Positions 1 through 8,442 of a stretch of DNA of 64,000 bases are shown here, piece after piece. Both the position numbers and the translations under genes were made by a program. Numbering within the stretch: the stretch's first letter is position 1; every line of letters starts with the position of its first letter. The notes under the pieces were generated by a model. It saw only the letters and a list, made by a program, of their open reading frames with translations, was not told the DNA's origin and did not search any database. Origin of the DNA: Rhizobium leguminosarum bv. trifolii WSM2297 (GTDB lineage Bacteria; Pseudomonadota; Alphaproteobacteria; Rhizobiales; Rhizobiaceae); the NCBI RefSeq assembly GCF_000271845.1, contig NZ_JH719392.1:1-64000 (forward strand). Reading direction: 5' to 3'.

Positions 1-2994
1 GTCGCCGCCGCTGACCGAGATTGTGCCGCCTTCACCGATGAGCGCCCAGCTGCCGTCATTGCCAGCACCCAGGTCGATAACGTCGTTGCCGGGGCCGCCC
101 CCTCCGAAGAAGGCGCCCGCCGCGCCGTCGATGAAGTCGTCGCCGTCGCCGCCCGACAGAACGTCGTTGCCGGCGCCGCCGGTGATGCCGTCATTGCCGG
201 CGCCGCCGCTAATGGTATCGTTCCCCGACCCGCCGGTGATGCTGTCGTTGCCGGCGCCGCCAGTGATGGTGTCGTTGCCGTTGGAAGTGGTGATGGTGTC
301 GTCGCCGCTGCTGCCGGTGAAGATCACGCTGCGGCCGAGAAGTTCGTCGGTCAGATCGACGCTTCCCGGTCCCGCCAGGGTCAGCGATACGGTGGCCGAC
401 TCCTGGCCCACATAGCTGACGATGGTGTCGAAGCTTTCGAACTGCGTCGCTGTCGCCTTGATGCTGGGATTGCCATAGGCGTTATAGGTCACCAGCCGTT
501 CGACATTGGAGATCGAGAGCGTCGAGATGTCGCCCGACTGCTGCGCCTGCAGGGTATCCAGCCCGTCGCCGCCATCGATGACGCCGCTGGCGGCGGTGGC
601 CCCGAACAGCGCCATGGAATCGTTGCCATCGCCGCCGCTCACCGAGATGGTTCCGCCAGACGCAATCAGAGCCCAGCTCGAATCGTCGCCTGCACCAAGA
701 TCGATGGTGTCGTTGCCGGGACCGCCGGCTCCAAAGAACGCACCCGCAGCGCCGTCGATGAAGTCGTTGCCGGCGCCGCCCGACAGAACGTCATTGCCGG
801 CGCCACCGCTGATGCTGTCGTTGCCAGCGCCACCGGTGATGCTGTCCGCACCCGAGCTGCCGGTGATGGTGAAACCTTCGGCCTGACTTGACAGGTTGAT
901 AACAACGCCAGCCAACGCAGCGGCGGCGGAAATAGCCTCGACGCCAGAAAGCTGGCTGTCGTTGCGGCCGTTTAGACCGGTGGATGTCGAAGTGAGGTTC
1001 ACCGTGTCGCTGCCACTGCCGAGGTTGACCGTCGTAAATCCGTTCATTTCGGCGCCTGTGAGCGTGACAGTGTCACTGCCCGAGGAACCGTTCAGAGTCT
1101 GAAGGTTGGTCAACGTGCCAGTGGTGAAGTTGTTGGTGCCCGCCACGAAAAGTATGTTGGCGCCAGCTCCGCCATTGATCGATTCCGCGCCTGTGAAGTC
1201 GCCGTTGTTGACGACAAATGTGTCGGCCCCGCCACCCCCCACCAGCGTATCCACCCCCGAGCCGCCGGTGATGATATCCGCACTCGAGCTGCCCGTGATG
1301 GTGTCCGCACTCGAGCTGCCGGTGACGGTGAAACCTTCGGCCTGACTTGACAGGTTAATAACAACGCCGGCCAACGCAGCGGCGGCGGAAATAGCCTCGA
1401 CGCCAGAAAGCTGGCTGTCGTTGCGGCCATTCAGACCGGTGGATGTCGAAGTGAGATTCACCGTGTCGCTGCCACTGCCGAGGTTGACCGTCGTAAATCC
1501 GTTCATTTCGGTGCCTGTGAGCGTGACAGTGTCACTGCCCGAGGAACCATTCAGAGTCCGAAGGTTGCTCAACGTTCCGGTGGTGAAGTTGTTGGTACCT
1601 GCCACGAAAAGTATATTGGCGCCAGCTCCGCCATCGATCGATTCCGCGCCCGTGAAGTCGCCGTTGTTGACGACAAATACGTCGTCCCCGCCGCCGCCCA
1701 CCAGCGTATCCACCCCCGAACCGCCGGTGATGGTGTCCGCGCTCGAGCTGCCAGTGATGGTGTCCGCGCCCGACGTACCATTTATTGCAATGATGTCGTT
1801 ACCATTGTTGCCCCATGCCGAACTCCCATTGCCACCGAATGTCCAAGCCGCCGCACTGAAATTCGAAGCGTTTTGAACAGTGACCGTTTGATTTCCGGTC
1901 GAACCACGTAAATCGAGCGACAACGATAGACCTGTTGCACTAAATTGATTCGAATTGAAGGTAACAGCAGTTCCACTGCCCGAAATGGAAAGAATTTCCA
2001 TAGACAGGAGCCTACTTGCCGGGAGGACGGAAAAATCAGCTGCTGCCGTAACATTCAAAGTGTCGATACCGCCGCGGCCATCGAAGATGTCACTCGCTTG
2101 CACCGTGCCGGCGCCTATTTTGAAGGTATCGGCCCCCGGACCTCCAACCTGATTATCCTGACCGGCGGTGGCGCTGAAATTCGCCAATACGCCTCGGTAG
2201 GTGGCTAAGCCAGAACGGGTAAGGGGTGGTCTAGGTGCCGCGTTCCCGAATTGCAGATCAAGACACCATGAGCCCCCGAGGGCTACCGCGCCAATGAAGC
2301 CAGATGCTGCAGCAACGGACCGGTTCAAGCAGCGGTGGAGGAATTCGGCGAAACTCTTACCGACTTCATTCTTGCCGGTGGCGCAGCACCATAGTTGCAT
2401 GCTGCCATGTTTGCCCAGCGCCGCGCTAATTTTGGCGAATAATTCGGTTGAGCCGGCAAAATCCCGCTCTGAGAACGTCCCAGACGAGAACCTGATTTGA
2501 CCCGGAGCGCCGTGCGCTACGACATGAACTCTGTCAAGGCGGCTGTAGGCAGACAGGTGACGTGCCATCTGGCGAATTGCAGGTTCGCGGTCGGATAAAA
2601 CAACAGCCTCGACTTCTGGGCGCAGACCGCCAAGCAAGGTGTCCAGGTCGCTGATGCCTTGGTCAATGAAGACGATTTCCCGAGGCGCCTTACGCACTTG
2701 GTTCTTCGTCGCCGTGCCGGCAATTGCCGGCACGTCTGGCGCGTGATCGCCCGCGCTGAGCGACACAACACCACTGAAATTCGATGCAGGCAAGTAAGAC
2801 TTAGCGCTCGCGCGAACCGTAGTGATGACTGCGCGCGCAGCGTAAAGGTAGGATGTGCCGTTCGCAGGCAATGGCGTCAGAACAGAACCTGAGACCGTTC
2901 CGTCTTGGTCCGTTCCGATCAACTTGATATTGGAAAGTTGATCCTTGAAACGAACTGAGGTGATCTTGTTGGTCTTTAACAATTTGGTCGGCAT
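1..2994 (-). CDS. DUF4347-RTX repeat secreted protein, 3' end outside window
   Basis: The frame is open to the left edge, so the C-terminus is missing. From the chosen ATG at 2994 (AGGGG six bases upstream) residues about 95-250 match the DUF4347 pattern: 'EIVFIDQGISDLDTLLGGL', then 'LDRVHVVAHGAPGQIRF', then 'MQLWCCATGKNEVGKSFAEF'. The rest is rich in Gly-Asp RTX nonapeptides such as 'GGAGNDSITGG', which in this family bind calcium and accompany type I secretion. Beta-strand stretches of about 150 residues are duplicated between the RTX blocks. I infer a large extracellular or surface protein; the substrate or ligand is unknown. An in-frame ATG at about 3087 and an out-of-frame ATG at 3118 are possible earlier starts but lack a good ribosome site. 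The secretion signal expected at the C-terminus is outside the window, and no transporter genes are seen nearby. Confidence 0.85.
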   Translation of the reverse strand, partial: MPTKLLKTNKITSVRFKDQLSNIKLIGTDQDGTVSGSVLTPLPANGTSYLYAARAVITTVRASAKSYLPASNFSGVVSLSAGDHAPDVPAIAGTATKNQVRKAPREIVFIDQGISDLDTLLGGLRPEVEAVVLSDREPAIRQMARHLSAYSRLDRVHVVAHGAPGQIRFSSGTFSERDFAGSTELFAKISAALGKHGSMQLWCCATGKNEVGKSFAEFLHRCLNRSVAAASGFIGAVALGGSWCLDLQFGNAAPRPPLTRSGLATYRGVLANFSATAGQDNQVGGPGADTFKIGAGTVQASDIFDGRGGIDTLNVTAAADFSVLPASRLLSMEILSISGSGTAVTFNSNQFSATGLSLSLDLRGSTGNQTVTVQNASNFSAAAWTFGGNGSSAWGNNGNDIIAINGTSGADTITGSSSADTITGGSGVDTLVGGGGDDVFVVNNGDFTGAESIDGGAGANILFVAGTNNFTTGTLSNLRTLNGSSGSDTVTLTGTEMNGFTTVNLGSGSDTVNLTSTSTGLNGRNDSQLSGVEAISAAAALAGVVINLSSQAEGFTVTGSSSADTITGSSSADIITGGSGVDTLVGGGGADTFVVNNGDFTGAESINGGAGANILFVAGTNNFTTGTLTNLQTLNGSSGSDTVTLTGAEMNGFTTVNLGSGSDTVNLTSTSTGLNGRNDSQLSGVEAISAAAALAGVVINLSSQAEGFTITGSSGADSITGGAGNDSISGGAGNDVLSGGAGNDFIDGAAGAFFGAGGPGNDTIDLGAGDDSSWALIASGGTISVSGGDGNDSMALFGATAASGVIDGGDGLDTLQAQQSGDISTLSISNVERLVTYNAYGNPSIKATATQFESFDTIVSYVGQESATVSLTLAGPGSVDLTDELLGRSVIFTGSSGDDTITTSNGNDTITGGAGNDSITGGSGNDTISGGAGNDGITGGAGNDVLSGGDGDDFIDGAAGAFFGGGGPGNDVIDLGAGNDGSWALIGEGGTISVSGGD
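871..1772 (-). repeat. Tandem duplication inside the RTX gene, period 459 bp
   Basis: Bases 871-1329 recur almost unchanged from 1330 to about 1772. Both units start with the same GAAACCTTCGGCCTGACTTG string. The unit encodes 153 residues (a 'TGLNGRNDSQLSGVEAISA' type stretch plus 'GGSGVDTLVGGGG'). The match is nearly exact in DNA, so the duplication is recent or kept homogeneous by recombination. A weaker second repeat, offset 627 bp, links bases around 129 and 756. Confidence 0.85.
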
Positions 2995-3347
2995 AGCATA
3001 CCCCTGATGACAACAGGAAGACTTGCTCGACGCTGACAGCAGCTCGGAATTGCGGCGTGCTAATGTAACTCGTGCCCGCCAAGGCATACGTCCACACAGT
3101 TTGAGCGGCCTTAGCCACTCAAAACTCTCCTCTCCGAAGCTACCCGTGGAGTACGTCCCCCAGCTTATTTCTGGAATGTCAGAAATACATCAATCATCGC
3201 ACTGAGTCTAATAACCAGTTCGGTAGTACATGCTGGCGGAAAGACAGAATACATAATCCGTTCCATGAAAGCTCTACGATTTCATCAAGCATCACATGGC
3301 GTTGCCCCGTCACTGGGTGAGATGGATAGCTGTTGCAAAGACACTCT

Positions 3348-3485
3348 GATCACCAAAACACAAGCACTATCGCGCTGCTCATTGAAAAGCGTGAGGTGGT
3401 GGGGCTCACCCAGACGGAACTCGCTGCCATGCTCGGCAAATACCAGTCGTTCGTCGCACAAACGAACAGTCGTGCCTTTGCCTGA
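3348..3485 (+). pseudogene. Remnant of an Xre-type helix-turn-helix regulator
   Basis: One frame reads 'LLIEKREVVGLTQTELAAML' then 'GKYQSFVAQ', the typical first part of a Cro/CI-type helix-turn-helix (GLTQxELAxxLGKxQSFV). A stop lies at 3327 upstream, and the homology stops abruptly before a TGA at 3483. The second half of the domain and a start codon are missing. It is best read as a decayed gene fragment. The rest of the stretch 2995-3583 holds the promoter region of the RTX gene and nothing else I can name. Confidence 0.6.
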
Positions 3486-3523
3486 CATCCGCCGTACCGA
3501 CCATTGGTGCAAGTCTAATTATT

Positions 3524-3558
3524 GAATGCATTGCAATCTATAATTAAATGCATATTCT
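3524..3558. promoter_or_regulatory. Candidate toxin-antitoxin operator
   Basis: Two AATGCAT elements (3525-3531 and 3547-3553) lie 22 bp apart, about two helical turns, and flank a TATAAT-like hexamer at 3539. The stretch sits 26-60 bp before the antitoxin start, where such modules are normally autorepressed. The binding protein is inferred. Confidence 0.4.
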
Positions 3559-3583
3559 TGTTGGTGATCAGCGAGGATATGCC

Positions 3584-4042
3584 ATGACCGCAGAAACCAT
3601 CGATCATTCGACCCTGTCCCGTCTTGTTGAAGCCGGCGCGGTCGATGCCGCTCATGTCGTCGGCAAGACCGGCGGCTGGTCCGTGGTCATCCGCTATGGC
3701 AAGGCCGAGCGTCCGCTCGCCGCCCAGCGCAGCCGGCAGGTGCGGGTGTTCAAGCGCATAGACACTTTGGTTTCCTATCTCAAGGATGTCGGCATCTCGC
3801 AGTTCGATGTCGATGCGGCCGACTACGTTTCCGCGACGACCTCGCGGCCGGATCGGGCCGAAGCTCTGCGTCGGACCCATGAGGCGGCGGAATACGACAA
3901 GTGGTTCCGCGAACAGGTCGAGGAAGCGATCCGGGAAGCCGACGATCCCAACACGGTCTGGATCCCGCATGAAGTCGTCAAGGAAGAGATGGCGCGCGAA
4001 CGGGCGGAGCTGGTGGCGCGGCTGAAGGGCAAGGCCGAGTGA
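3584..4042 (+). CDS. PaaA2-like antitoxin of a ParE-type module
   Basis: This 153-residue protein has an N-terminal part of about 75 residues ('HVVGKTGGWSVVIRYG', 'AAQRSRQVRVFKRIDTLVSY') and a helical, charged C-terminal part ('YDKWFREQVEEAIREADDPN'). The second part resembles the toxin-binding region of PaaA2/ParD-like antitoxins. The start at 3584 is preferred over an upstream ATG at 3548 because GAGGAT lies about six bases before it. The gene overlaps the toxin by a GTGA junction, so the two are translated together. It is longer than a minimal antitoxin; the N-terminal part probably binds DNA at the palindromes just upstream (inference). Confidence 0.75.
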   Translation: MTAETIDHSTLSRLVEAGAVDAAHVVGKTGGWSVVIRYGKAERPLAAQRSRQVRVFKRIDTLVSYLKDVGISQFDVDAADYVSATTSRPDRAEALRRTHEAAEYDKWFREQVEEAIREADDPNTVWIPHEVVKEEMARERAELVARLKGKAE

Positions 4043-4329
4043 AGCTCGTCTGGCGTGCGAGAGCTGCATCAAATCGCAAGAAAGCAATTCAGTTTTTCGC
4101 CGAGCAGAATGTCGGCGCCGCGATAAGCCAACTTGATGAGATCGAGCGTCAGACCGATTTGCTCATCGATCAGCCGGAGATCGGCAGGCCCGGTCGAATT
4201 GGAGGAACGCGCGAACTGGTGATTTCACGCACATCTTTTATCGTGATCTATCGTGTTCGCCAGGAAATCGAACAAGTGGAAATTTTGCGCCTCGTCCACG
4301 GCGCGCAGAAATGGCCGCCAAAGTCCTGA
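4039..4329 (+). CDS. ParE/RelE-family toxin
   Basis: This 96-residue basic protein has the plasmid-stabilisation (ParE/RelE) fold signature: an N-terminal helix pair with 'AIQFFAEQNVGAAISQLDEI', then 'RPGRIGGTRELVISRTSF', then 'IVIYRV'. Members block gyrase (ParE) or cleave mRNA (RelE); which applies here cannot be told from sequence. It starts with GTG inside the stop codon of the antitoxin gene. The order antitoxin-toxin and the overlap are standard for type II modules. Confidence 0.8.
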   Translation: MKLVWRARAASNRKKAIQFFAEQNVGAAISQLDEIERQTDLLIDQPEIGRPGRIGGTRELVISRTSFIVIYRVRQEIEQVEILRLVHGAQKWPPKS

Positions 4330-4333
4330 AGCC

Positions 4334-4801
4334 TTACTGCGCCATCTGCGGCTGCTTTGCCGCCCGGGCCGCGGTCAGCTCTGCCGTGGTGTGATTCAGG
4401 CGGTCGGCGAGCACCCGCATGATTTCCACCGCCATCTCCGGAAAGTCGCTGAGCAGCTTCAGGAAGTGTTCCTTGCTGATGCGCAGCACCTCGAGCGGTG
4501 AGGTGGCGCGCACCGTTGCCGTGCGCGAGACGTCGCAGAGGATGGCGATTTCGCCGACGATGGAATTGAGCTCGACATCGGCGACCTTGATCTCACCGGC
4601 CGGCGAGGAGACGATGATATCGGCGGTGCCGGAGAGGATGACATAGGCGGCGTCGCCGACATCGCCCTGGTGGAAGAGGTTTTGCCCGGCCTTGTAGGTC
4701 ATACGGTCGGAAGTGAAGGCCAAGAGCTTGAGCTTGGCTGGTGCGATCCTCGAAAAGATCGGCACCCGTCGCAGCATTTCGACTTCGTCTCTCAACAGCA
4801 C
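4334..4801 (-). CDS. Single-domain cyclic nucleotide-binding protein
   Basis: This 155-residue protein consists of one cNMP-binding domain without a DNA-binding part. The phosphate-binding cassette reads 'VGEIAILCDVSRTATV', keeping Gly83, Glu84 and the Arg93-Thr-Ala that hold the cyclic phosphate in the CAP family. The start is a GTG at 4801. The gene lies 97 bp downstream of the large ABC exporter-like gene on the same strand, so co-transcription is likely. Because it has no helix-turn-helix it cannot act as a Crp-type regulator; a role as a ligand-sensing partner of the membrane protein is inference. Adenylate cyclases are encoded at 19.5 and 27.6 kb. Confidence 0.85.
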   Translation of the reverse strand: MLLRDEVEMLRRVPIFSRIAPAKLKLLAFTSDRMTYKAGQNLFHQGDVGDAAYVILSGTADIIVSSPAGEIKVADVELNSIVGEIAILCDVSRTATVRATSPLEVLRISKEHFLKLLSDFPEMAVEIMRVLADRLNHTTAELTAARAAKQPQMAQ

Positions 4802-4898
4802 GTTTCAACCCCCTGACGCAGGGTCCGCGGGACCGGGCGTCTTCATAACTCCGAGGCGTCCCGTCGGGACCGCCTACCATCGCCGCCCCGATAGAATA

Positions 4899-7613
4899 TT
4901 ACGATAACAGTTCCTTGAACATCCCGTTTTTCTCGGAAAGTTCCGGATAGTTTCCGGCCTCCGCCAACCCGCCGCGGTCAAAGAGCAGGATCCGGTCGAA
5001 CATCTCGGCGAGCCGCGCATTGGAGAGCACCCAGATGATCGCCGGGCGCTGACCTTCCTCATGAAGGCCTTCGACGATGTTGCGGGTGATCTGGTCCTGG
5101 ACGCGCTGGTCGAGTGCCGACAGCGGCCGGTTGAAGATGAAGTAGTCCGAGCGTTTCAGGAGCGCGCGCGCAAGGTTGAGCTTCTGCCGCTGCACCATGG
5201 TCAGCCGCTTGCCGCCGGAGCCGACGTCGAATTCCAGCCCGATCGACAGCACATCGTCATAAAGGTCGAGCGCGTCGAAAAGTTCGCCCATGATGCCACG
5301 GATGCGGTCGGAGGCGTCGGCCTGCTGATAGGCGATGCGGCCGAAGAGCACATTGTCCATCAGGCTTGCCGACGGGGTGAAACGCTCGGCGTCATAGCGC
5401 TCGATCAGCTCGGCGAGATCGGCGGGAATATGCTCGTGGAACTGCTTGCGGGCGCTGACGATCTTGGCCATCAGCTCGTCGGTCAGCAGGCCGAAGCGGT
5501 GGCGCGGCTCGATATAGGCAAAACTCAGCCGGATGATGGCCGAACGTTCCTCGGGCGTGGCGTCTTCGAAGCGGCGGCTTTGCAGCTTCTGCAGCAGCGC
5601 CTGGTAGGTCGGGATGTCGTCGGCCGTCATGAAGGTCAGCTGCTGGAAGAACGGATGGTCCGGCGGCAGATCGTGGAAGAGTTCGACGGCGTTCTCGGCG
5701 ATCTCAAGGCCCATGGCGTAGAGATCGGTGCTCAAGCCCGTCTCACGGAACAGCTGCTGGAAATAGGGATGCGCGGCCAGCCGGCGATTGGTCATCAGCG
5801 GCCGCTTCATCGTGCCGAAAAGCAGGTTTTCGCCGACCGTCGCCTGGGCGTTATAGGCGTCGAAATCGAAAGGCACGACGATCGTGTCGAGCCCTTCTTC
5901 GCGCAGCCGGTCGCGCAACGAGGCGCGCAACGCGACGACGTGGTCGCTGACGGCTACATGCACGTCGGTGTTGACAGTCGAGCGCAGCGCCAGATCGAGG
6001 ATGTCCTGCGAGATCAGAACGGCGTCGAGCACCGGGCGGATCGCTTTCAGCAGGTCTTCCGGCCCATTGGCGCCGGCGGCCTTGTAATCCACCCAGTCGC
6101 TGTTGAGGTCGAGCGTCGGATTGCCGGCTTTCACCGCCTCGATGGAATGCCATTTATACTCCAGCGCTTCCTTCTCGTCGTAAACGGGATCCGTCATCGG
6201 CGCGTGCTTGAGGCCGTAGAGCAGATTGCTGGCGAGCGAGCCATGAAAGAAGAAGGTGTCGGCCGAGGCATAGGAGATGCGCCGACCGGTGATCGATTCC
6301 GGCAAGTCCAGGAGATCACGGCCGTCAATAGTGATGCGGCCGGAATCCGGCCAGACCATACGGCCGAGCGCTTCGGCGAAGGCTTCCGCGCCGCTGCCGT
6401 TCGGGCCGACGATCGCCACCGTCTCGTTCGGCTTGATTTCGACGGAGACGTGGTCGACGAGGCGGGCGCCGCTGTCGTCGGAGAGTGACAGATTGGTGAC
6501 CACGAGTGCGCTGGTCAGTGCGCCGACGGGGGTCGTTGCGAGTTCCTGGATCCGGCTGTCGATCAGCGGCTCGACATTGAACTGTTCGTAGACCTGCTGG
6601 TATTTTACCTGCACGTCCTGGCGCATCTGATCCCAGTCGATCAATTCCTTCAGCGGCCCGGGCAGGTCCTTATAGGCTGATATGACGGCGACGAGCTGGC
6701 CGATGTCGAGCCTGCCCTGCAGGGCCAAGTAGCCGCCGATGGCGTAGAACAGGAAGGGCGTCACCTGAGCGAGGAAGTTGTTGATGAACTTCACCAGGAA
6801 CTTCCACTGGTAAAGGTCGTAGCGGATCGAAAAGATCCGGCCGAGCCGCGAGGCGATGTCGGCGCGTTCGAGATTGGAGGTGTCGTTGCCGTGGATCGTG
6901 CCGATGCCGTCGACGATTTCGCCGACGCGGCCGGAAAGTTCGCGTGCCGTCAGCTGCCGCTGGCGGCCAAGCTCCAACAGCCGCTTGCGCATGCGGGGGA
7001 TGACGATGGCCTGGACGCCAACGATGCCGGCGGCAATCATGCCGAGCCAGAAATTCTGGACGATGATGAAGGCGAGCGCGGTGATCGCCTGGCCGCCGAG
7101 AAGCGCAGGGGAGACGAAGGCATCGCCGGTGAAGCCGCCCATCGGCTCCACCTCGTCCTTGATCATTGTGGCGATCTCGGCCGATTTCACCCGCTTGAAG
7201 TGGATCGGCGGAAAACGCAGCACCCGGTCGATCAATTCGAAGCGGATGCGGCGCAGCATACGCTCGCCGAGCCGGCCCTTGTAGGTGTTGATATAGAACT
7301 TGAAGAGACCGTTCAGCACCACCAGCGCCAGAAACACCAGGCTGAGGGCCATCAGCATCTGAAAGCGGTTGAGCTGCAAACCTTGAAAGAATTCGACATG
7401 GCCGATCAGCGGAATGTCGTAGGCAATGTGCATGAAGGTCTGCCTGGCACCCGGACCTTCGAAACCGTCGCCCTGGATCGGTCCGTTGACGATCTGCTTC
7501 GGCAGGTCGAAGGACAGGAAATAGGGCACCATCGAGGCGGCGACGACAGCCAGAATCCACAGCTGCTGCAGCCGCGTGTTCTTCCAGATGTAGCGGGCGA
7601 GGCTTTTTTCCAT
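4899..7613 (-). CDS. ABC exporter-like protein with degenerate ATPase domain
   Basis: The 904-residue protein has an exporter-type membrane domain (about residues 15-330, several hydrophobic helices) fused to an ATP-binding-cassette fold. The catalytic residues of the cassette are altered. Walker A is GPNGSGAE (Ala409 and Glu410 replace Lys-Ser/Thr). Walker B ends FIFNRPLSALD (Asn828-Arg829 replace Asp-Glu). The H-loop His is Asn865. The signature is GSGGK. The segment between Walker A and the signature is about 390 residues instead of about 100 and carries three similar 'NLLYG / NLLFG / NVLFG' motifs near residues 458, 591 and 748. I infer it does not hydrolyse ATP in the usual way. The reading frame is intact over 2.7 kb, so it is not a decaying pseudogene. 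It shares an apparent operon with the cNMP-binding protein. Confidence 0.85.
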   Translation of the reverse strand: MEKSLARYIWKNTRLQQLWILAVVAASMVPYFLSFDLPKQIVNGPIQGDGFEGPGARQTFMHIAYDIPLIGHVEFFQGLQLNRFQMLMALSLVFLALVVLNGLFKFYINTYKGRLGERMLRRIRFELIDRVLRFPPIHFKRVKSAEIATMIKDEVEPMGGFTGDAFVSPALLGGQAITALAFIIVQNFWLGMIAAGIVGVQAIVIPRMRKRLLELGRQRQLTARELSGRVGEIVDGIGTIHGNDTSNLERADIASRLGRIFSIRYDLYQWKFLVKFINNFLAQVTPFLFYAIGGYLALQGRLDIGQLVAVISAYKDLPGPLKELIDWDQMRQDVQVKYQQVYEQFNVEPLIDSRIQELATTPVGALTSALVVTNLSLSDDSGARLVDHVSVEIKPNETVAIVGPNGSGAEAFAEALGRMVWPDSGRITIDGRDLLDLPESITGRRISYASADTFFFHGSLASNLLYGLKHAPMTDPVYDEKEALEYKWHSIEAVKAGNPTLDLNSDWVDYKAAGANGPEDLLKAIRPVLDAVLISQDILDLALRSTVNTDVHVAVSDHVVALRASLRDRLREEGLDTIVVPFDFDAYNAQATVGENLLFGTMKRPLMTNRRLAAHPYFQQLFRETGLSTDLYAMGLEIAENAVELFHDLPPDHPFFQQLTFMTADDIPTYQALLQKLQSRRFEDATPEERSAIIRLSFAYIEPRHRFGLLTDELMAKIVSARKQFHEHIPADLAELIERYDAERFTPSASLMDNVLFGRIAYQQADASDRIRGIMGELFDALDLYDDVLSIGLEFDVGSGGKRLTMVQRQKLNLARALLKRSDYFIFNRPLSALDQRVQDQITRNIVEGLHEEGQRPAIIWVLSNARLAEMFDRILLFDRGGLAEAGNYPELSEKNGMFKELLS

Positions 7614-7840
7614 GGCTAACCGTCAGCGTGCTGGGAAATTCCGGCGGCCGGGATGGGGAGCAATTCTGAGAACAGGACCATGCCTTCGGACCGCCGATAT
7701 CGCAATGAAAACAAGGCGAAGGGACCGGCTGCAGATGTGCCGATTCTCGCCGGAATATTGCTTATATCACAGGAATTTTGGATTACAGCGCCGTGCGTCT
7801 TAAAAGACGCCCAAAGGGCAGCGTAACACTTGGAATTGCT

Positions 7841-7854
7841 GCATAATTTTATGC
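7841..7854. promoter_or_regulatory. Perfect palindrome upstream of the ABC exporter-like gene
   Basis: GCATAATTTTATGC is a perfect 14-bp palindrome, located about 230 bp before the exporter-like start. A close relative, GCATATTTTATG followed by GTGAATCG, occurs at 50986 in another long intergenic stretch; here the palindrome is followed by GTAAATCG. The binding factor is unknown. The rest of 7614-7936 is AT-richer non-coding DNA with no gene that I can support. Confidence 0.4.
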
Positions 7855-7936
7855 GTAAATCGATTTCGATTACGGAATTTTGCGGCAGCAGACGGCTCGG
7901 CAATCATGTAGAGATCGGTGCCGCGAGCAAAAGATA

Positions 7937-7956
7937 CCCCCGGAAAAATCCGGGGG
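7937..7956 (-). terminator. Rho-independent terminator after the EVE-domain gene
   Basis: CCCCCGG and CCGGGGG (7-bp arms) are separated by an AT-rich loop, 30 bp past the stop of the EVE gene. On the minus strand the hairpin is followed by TATCTTTT. It would close the YafY-VOC-EVE unit. Confidence 0.7.
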
Positions 7957-7986
7957 CTCGTCGTGGAAGATCTGAAGAGATCGTAC

Positions 7987-8439
7987 TCAAGCGGCGACCT
8001 TTCGCAGCATGGTGTTCGCAGACGAGTGGCTCATCGCTTCCGCGATCATATCGGCATCTTCATTGCTGATCCCGAACAGGCCGAAGCGAAGCTGGTAGCC
8101 CCAATTGGGGCCGACCCGTGTGAAGGCCAGCCGGTCAAGCAGAGGCCGGATCGGCGTTTCCTCTGCAGGCCGCCATTCGACATCCCGCCGCCAGGGCCTG
8201 AAACCGCTTTCCATCTCCACCTGGTAAGGCGCGCAGTCGCGTGCCGCGCCGATCGCGGTGAAAGCCTGCAGGCGGTCCTTGCCGCCATAGACGACGGTGG
8301 GCGAGTAGTAGATCACGCGGTCCCCGGCCGTGATTTGCCTGAGGGGTGATGCCTTGCCGTGACAGACCTGCATGAAGCCGGCTTGACGGCCGATGCGGAC
8401 ATGCGCTGCGCAAGCGACGGCGATCCAGGCTTTGGCCAT
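7987..8439 (-). CDS. EVE-domain (PUA-like) protein
   Basis: This 150-residue protein matches the EVE/UPF0310 family over its full length: '[10 protein letters not shown]' at the start, '[10 protein letters not shown]'-type '[17 protein letters not shown]', '[10 protein letters not shown]', and a C-terminal '[12 protein letters not shown]'. EVE domains share the PUA fold and are thought to recognise modified bases in RNA or DNA. It starts 4 bp after the VOC gene stop and ends 30 bp before a strong terminator, so it is the last gene of a two-gene transcript. The partner and substrate are not known. Confidence 0.85.
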   Translation of the reverse strand: MAKAWIAVACAAHVRIGRQAGFMQVCHGKASPLRQITAGDRVIYYSPTVVYGGKDRLQAFTAIGAARDCAPYQVEMESGFRPWRRDVEWRPAEETPIRPLLDRLAFTRVGPNWGYQLRFGLFGISNEDADMIAEAMSHSSANTMLRKVAA

Positions 8440-8442
8440 CGC

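Noticed and set aside
871..1772. CRISPR-like array from the regular repeats
   Set aside because: The repeats are coding RTX units with no constant short repeat and unique spacers.
23..1876. Proline- and serine-rich open frames on the plus strand
   Set aside because: They are the antisense of RTX glycine/aspartate codons; the minus-strand frame carries the true repeat motifs.
2801..3118. Alternative N-terminal frame for the RTX gene starting at 3118
   Set aside because: It is a different frame that ends before the DUF4347 part; the ATG at 2994 has AGGGG at the right distance and is in frame.
5061..6488. 475-codon plus-strand frame inside the ABC exporter-like gene
   Set aside because: Antisense shadow with no recognisable domain; the minus-strand frame has a clear membrane domain and cassette fold.
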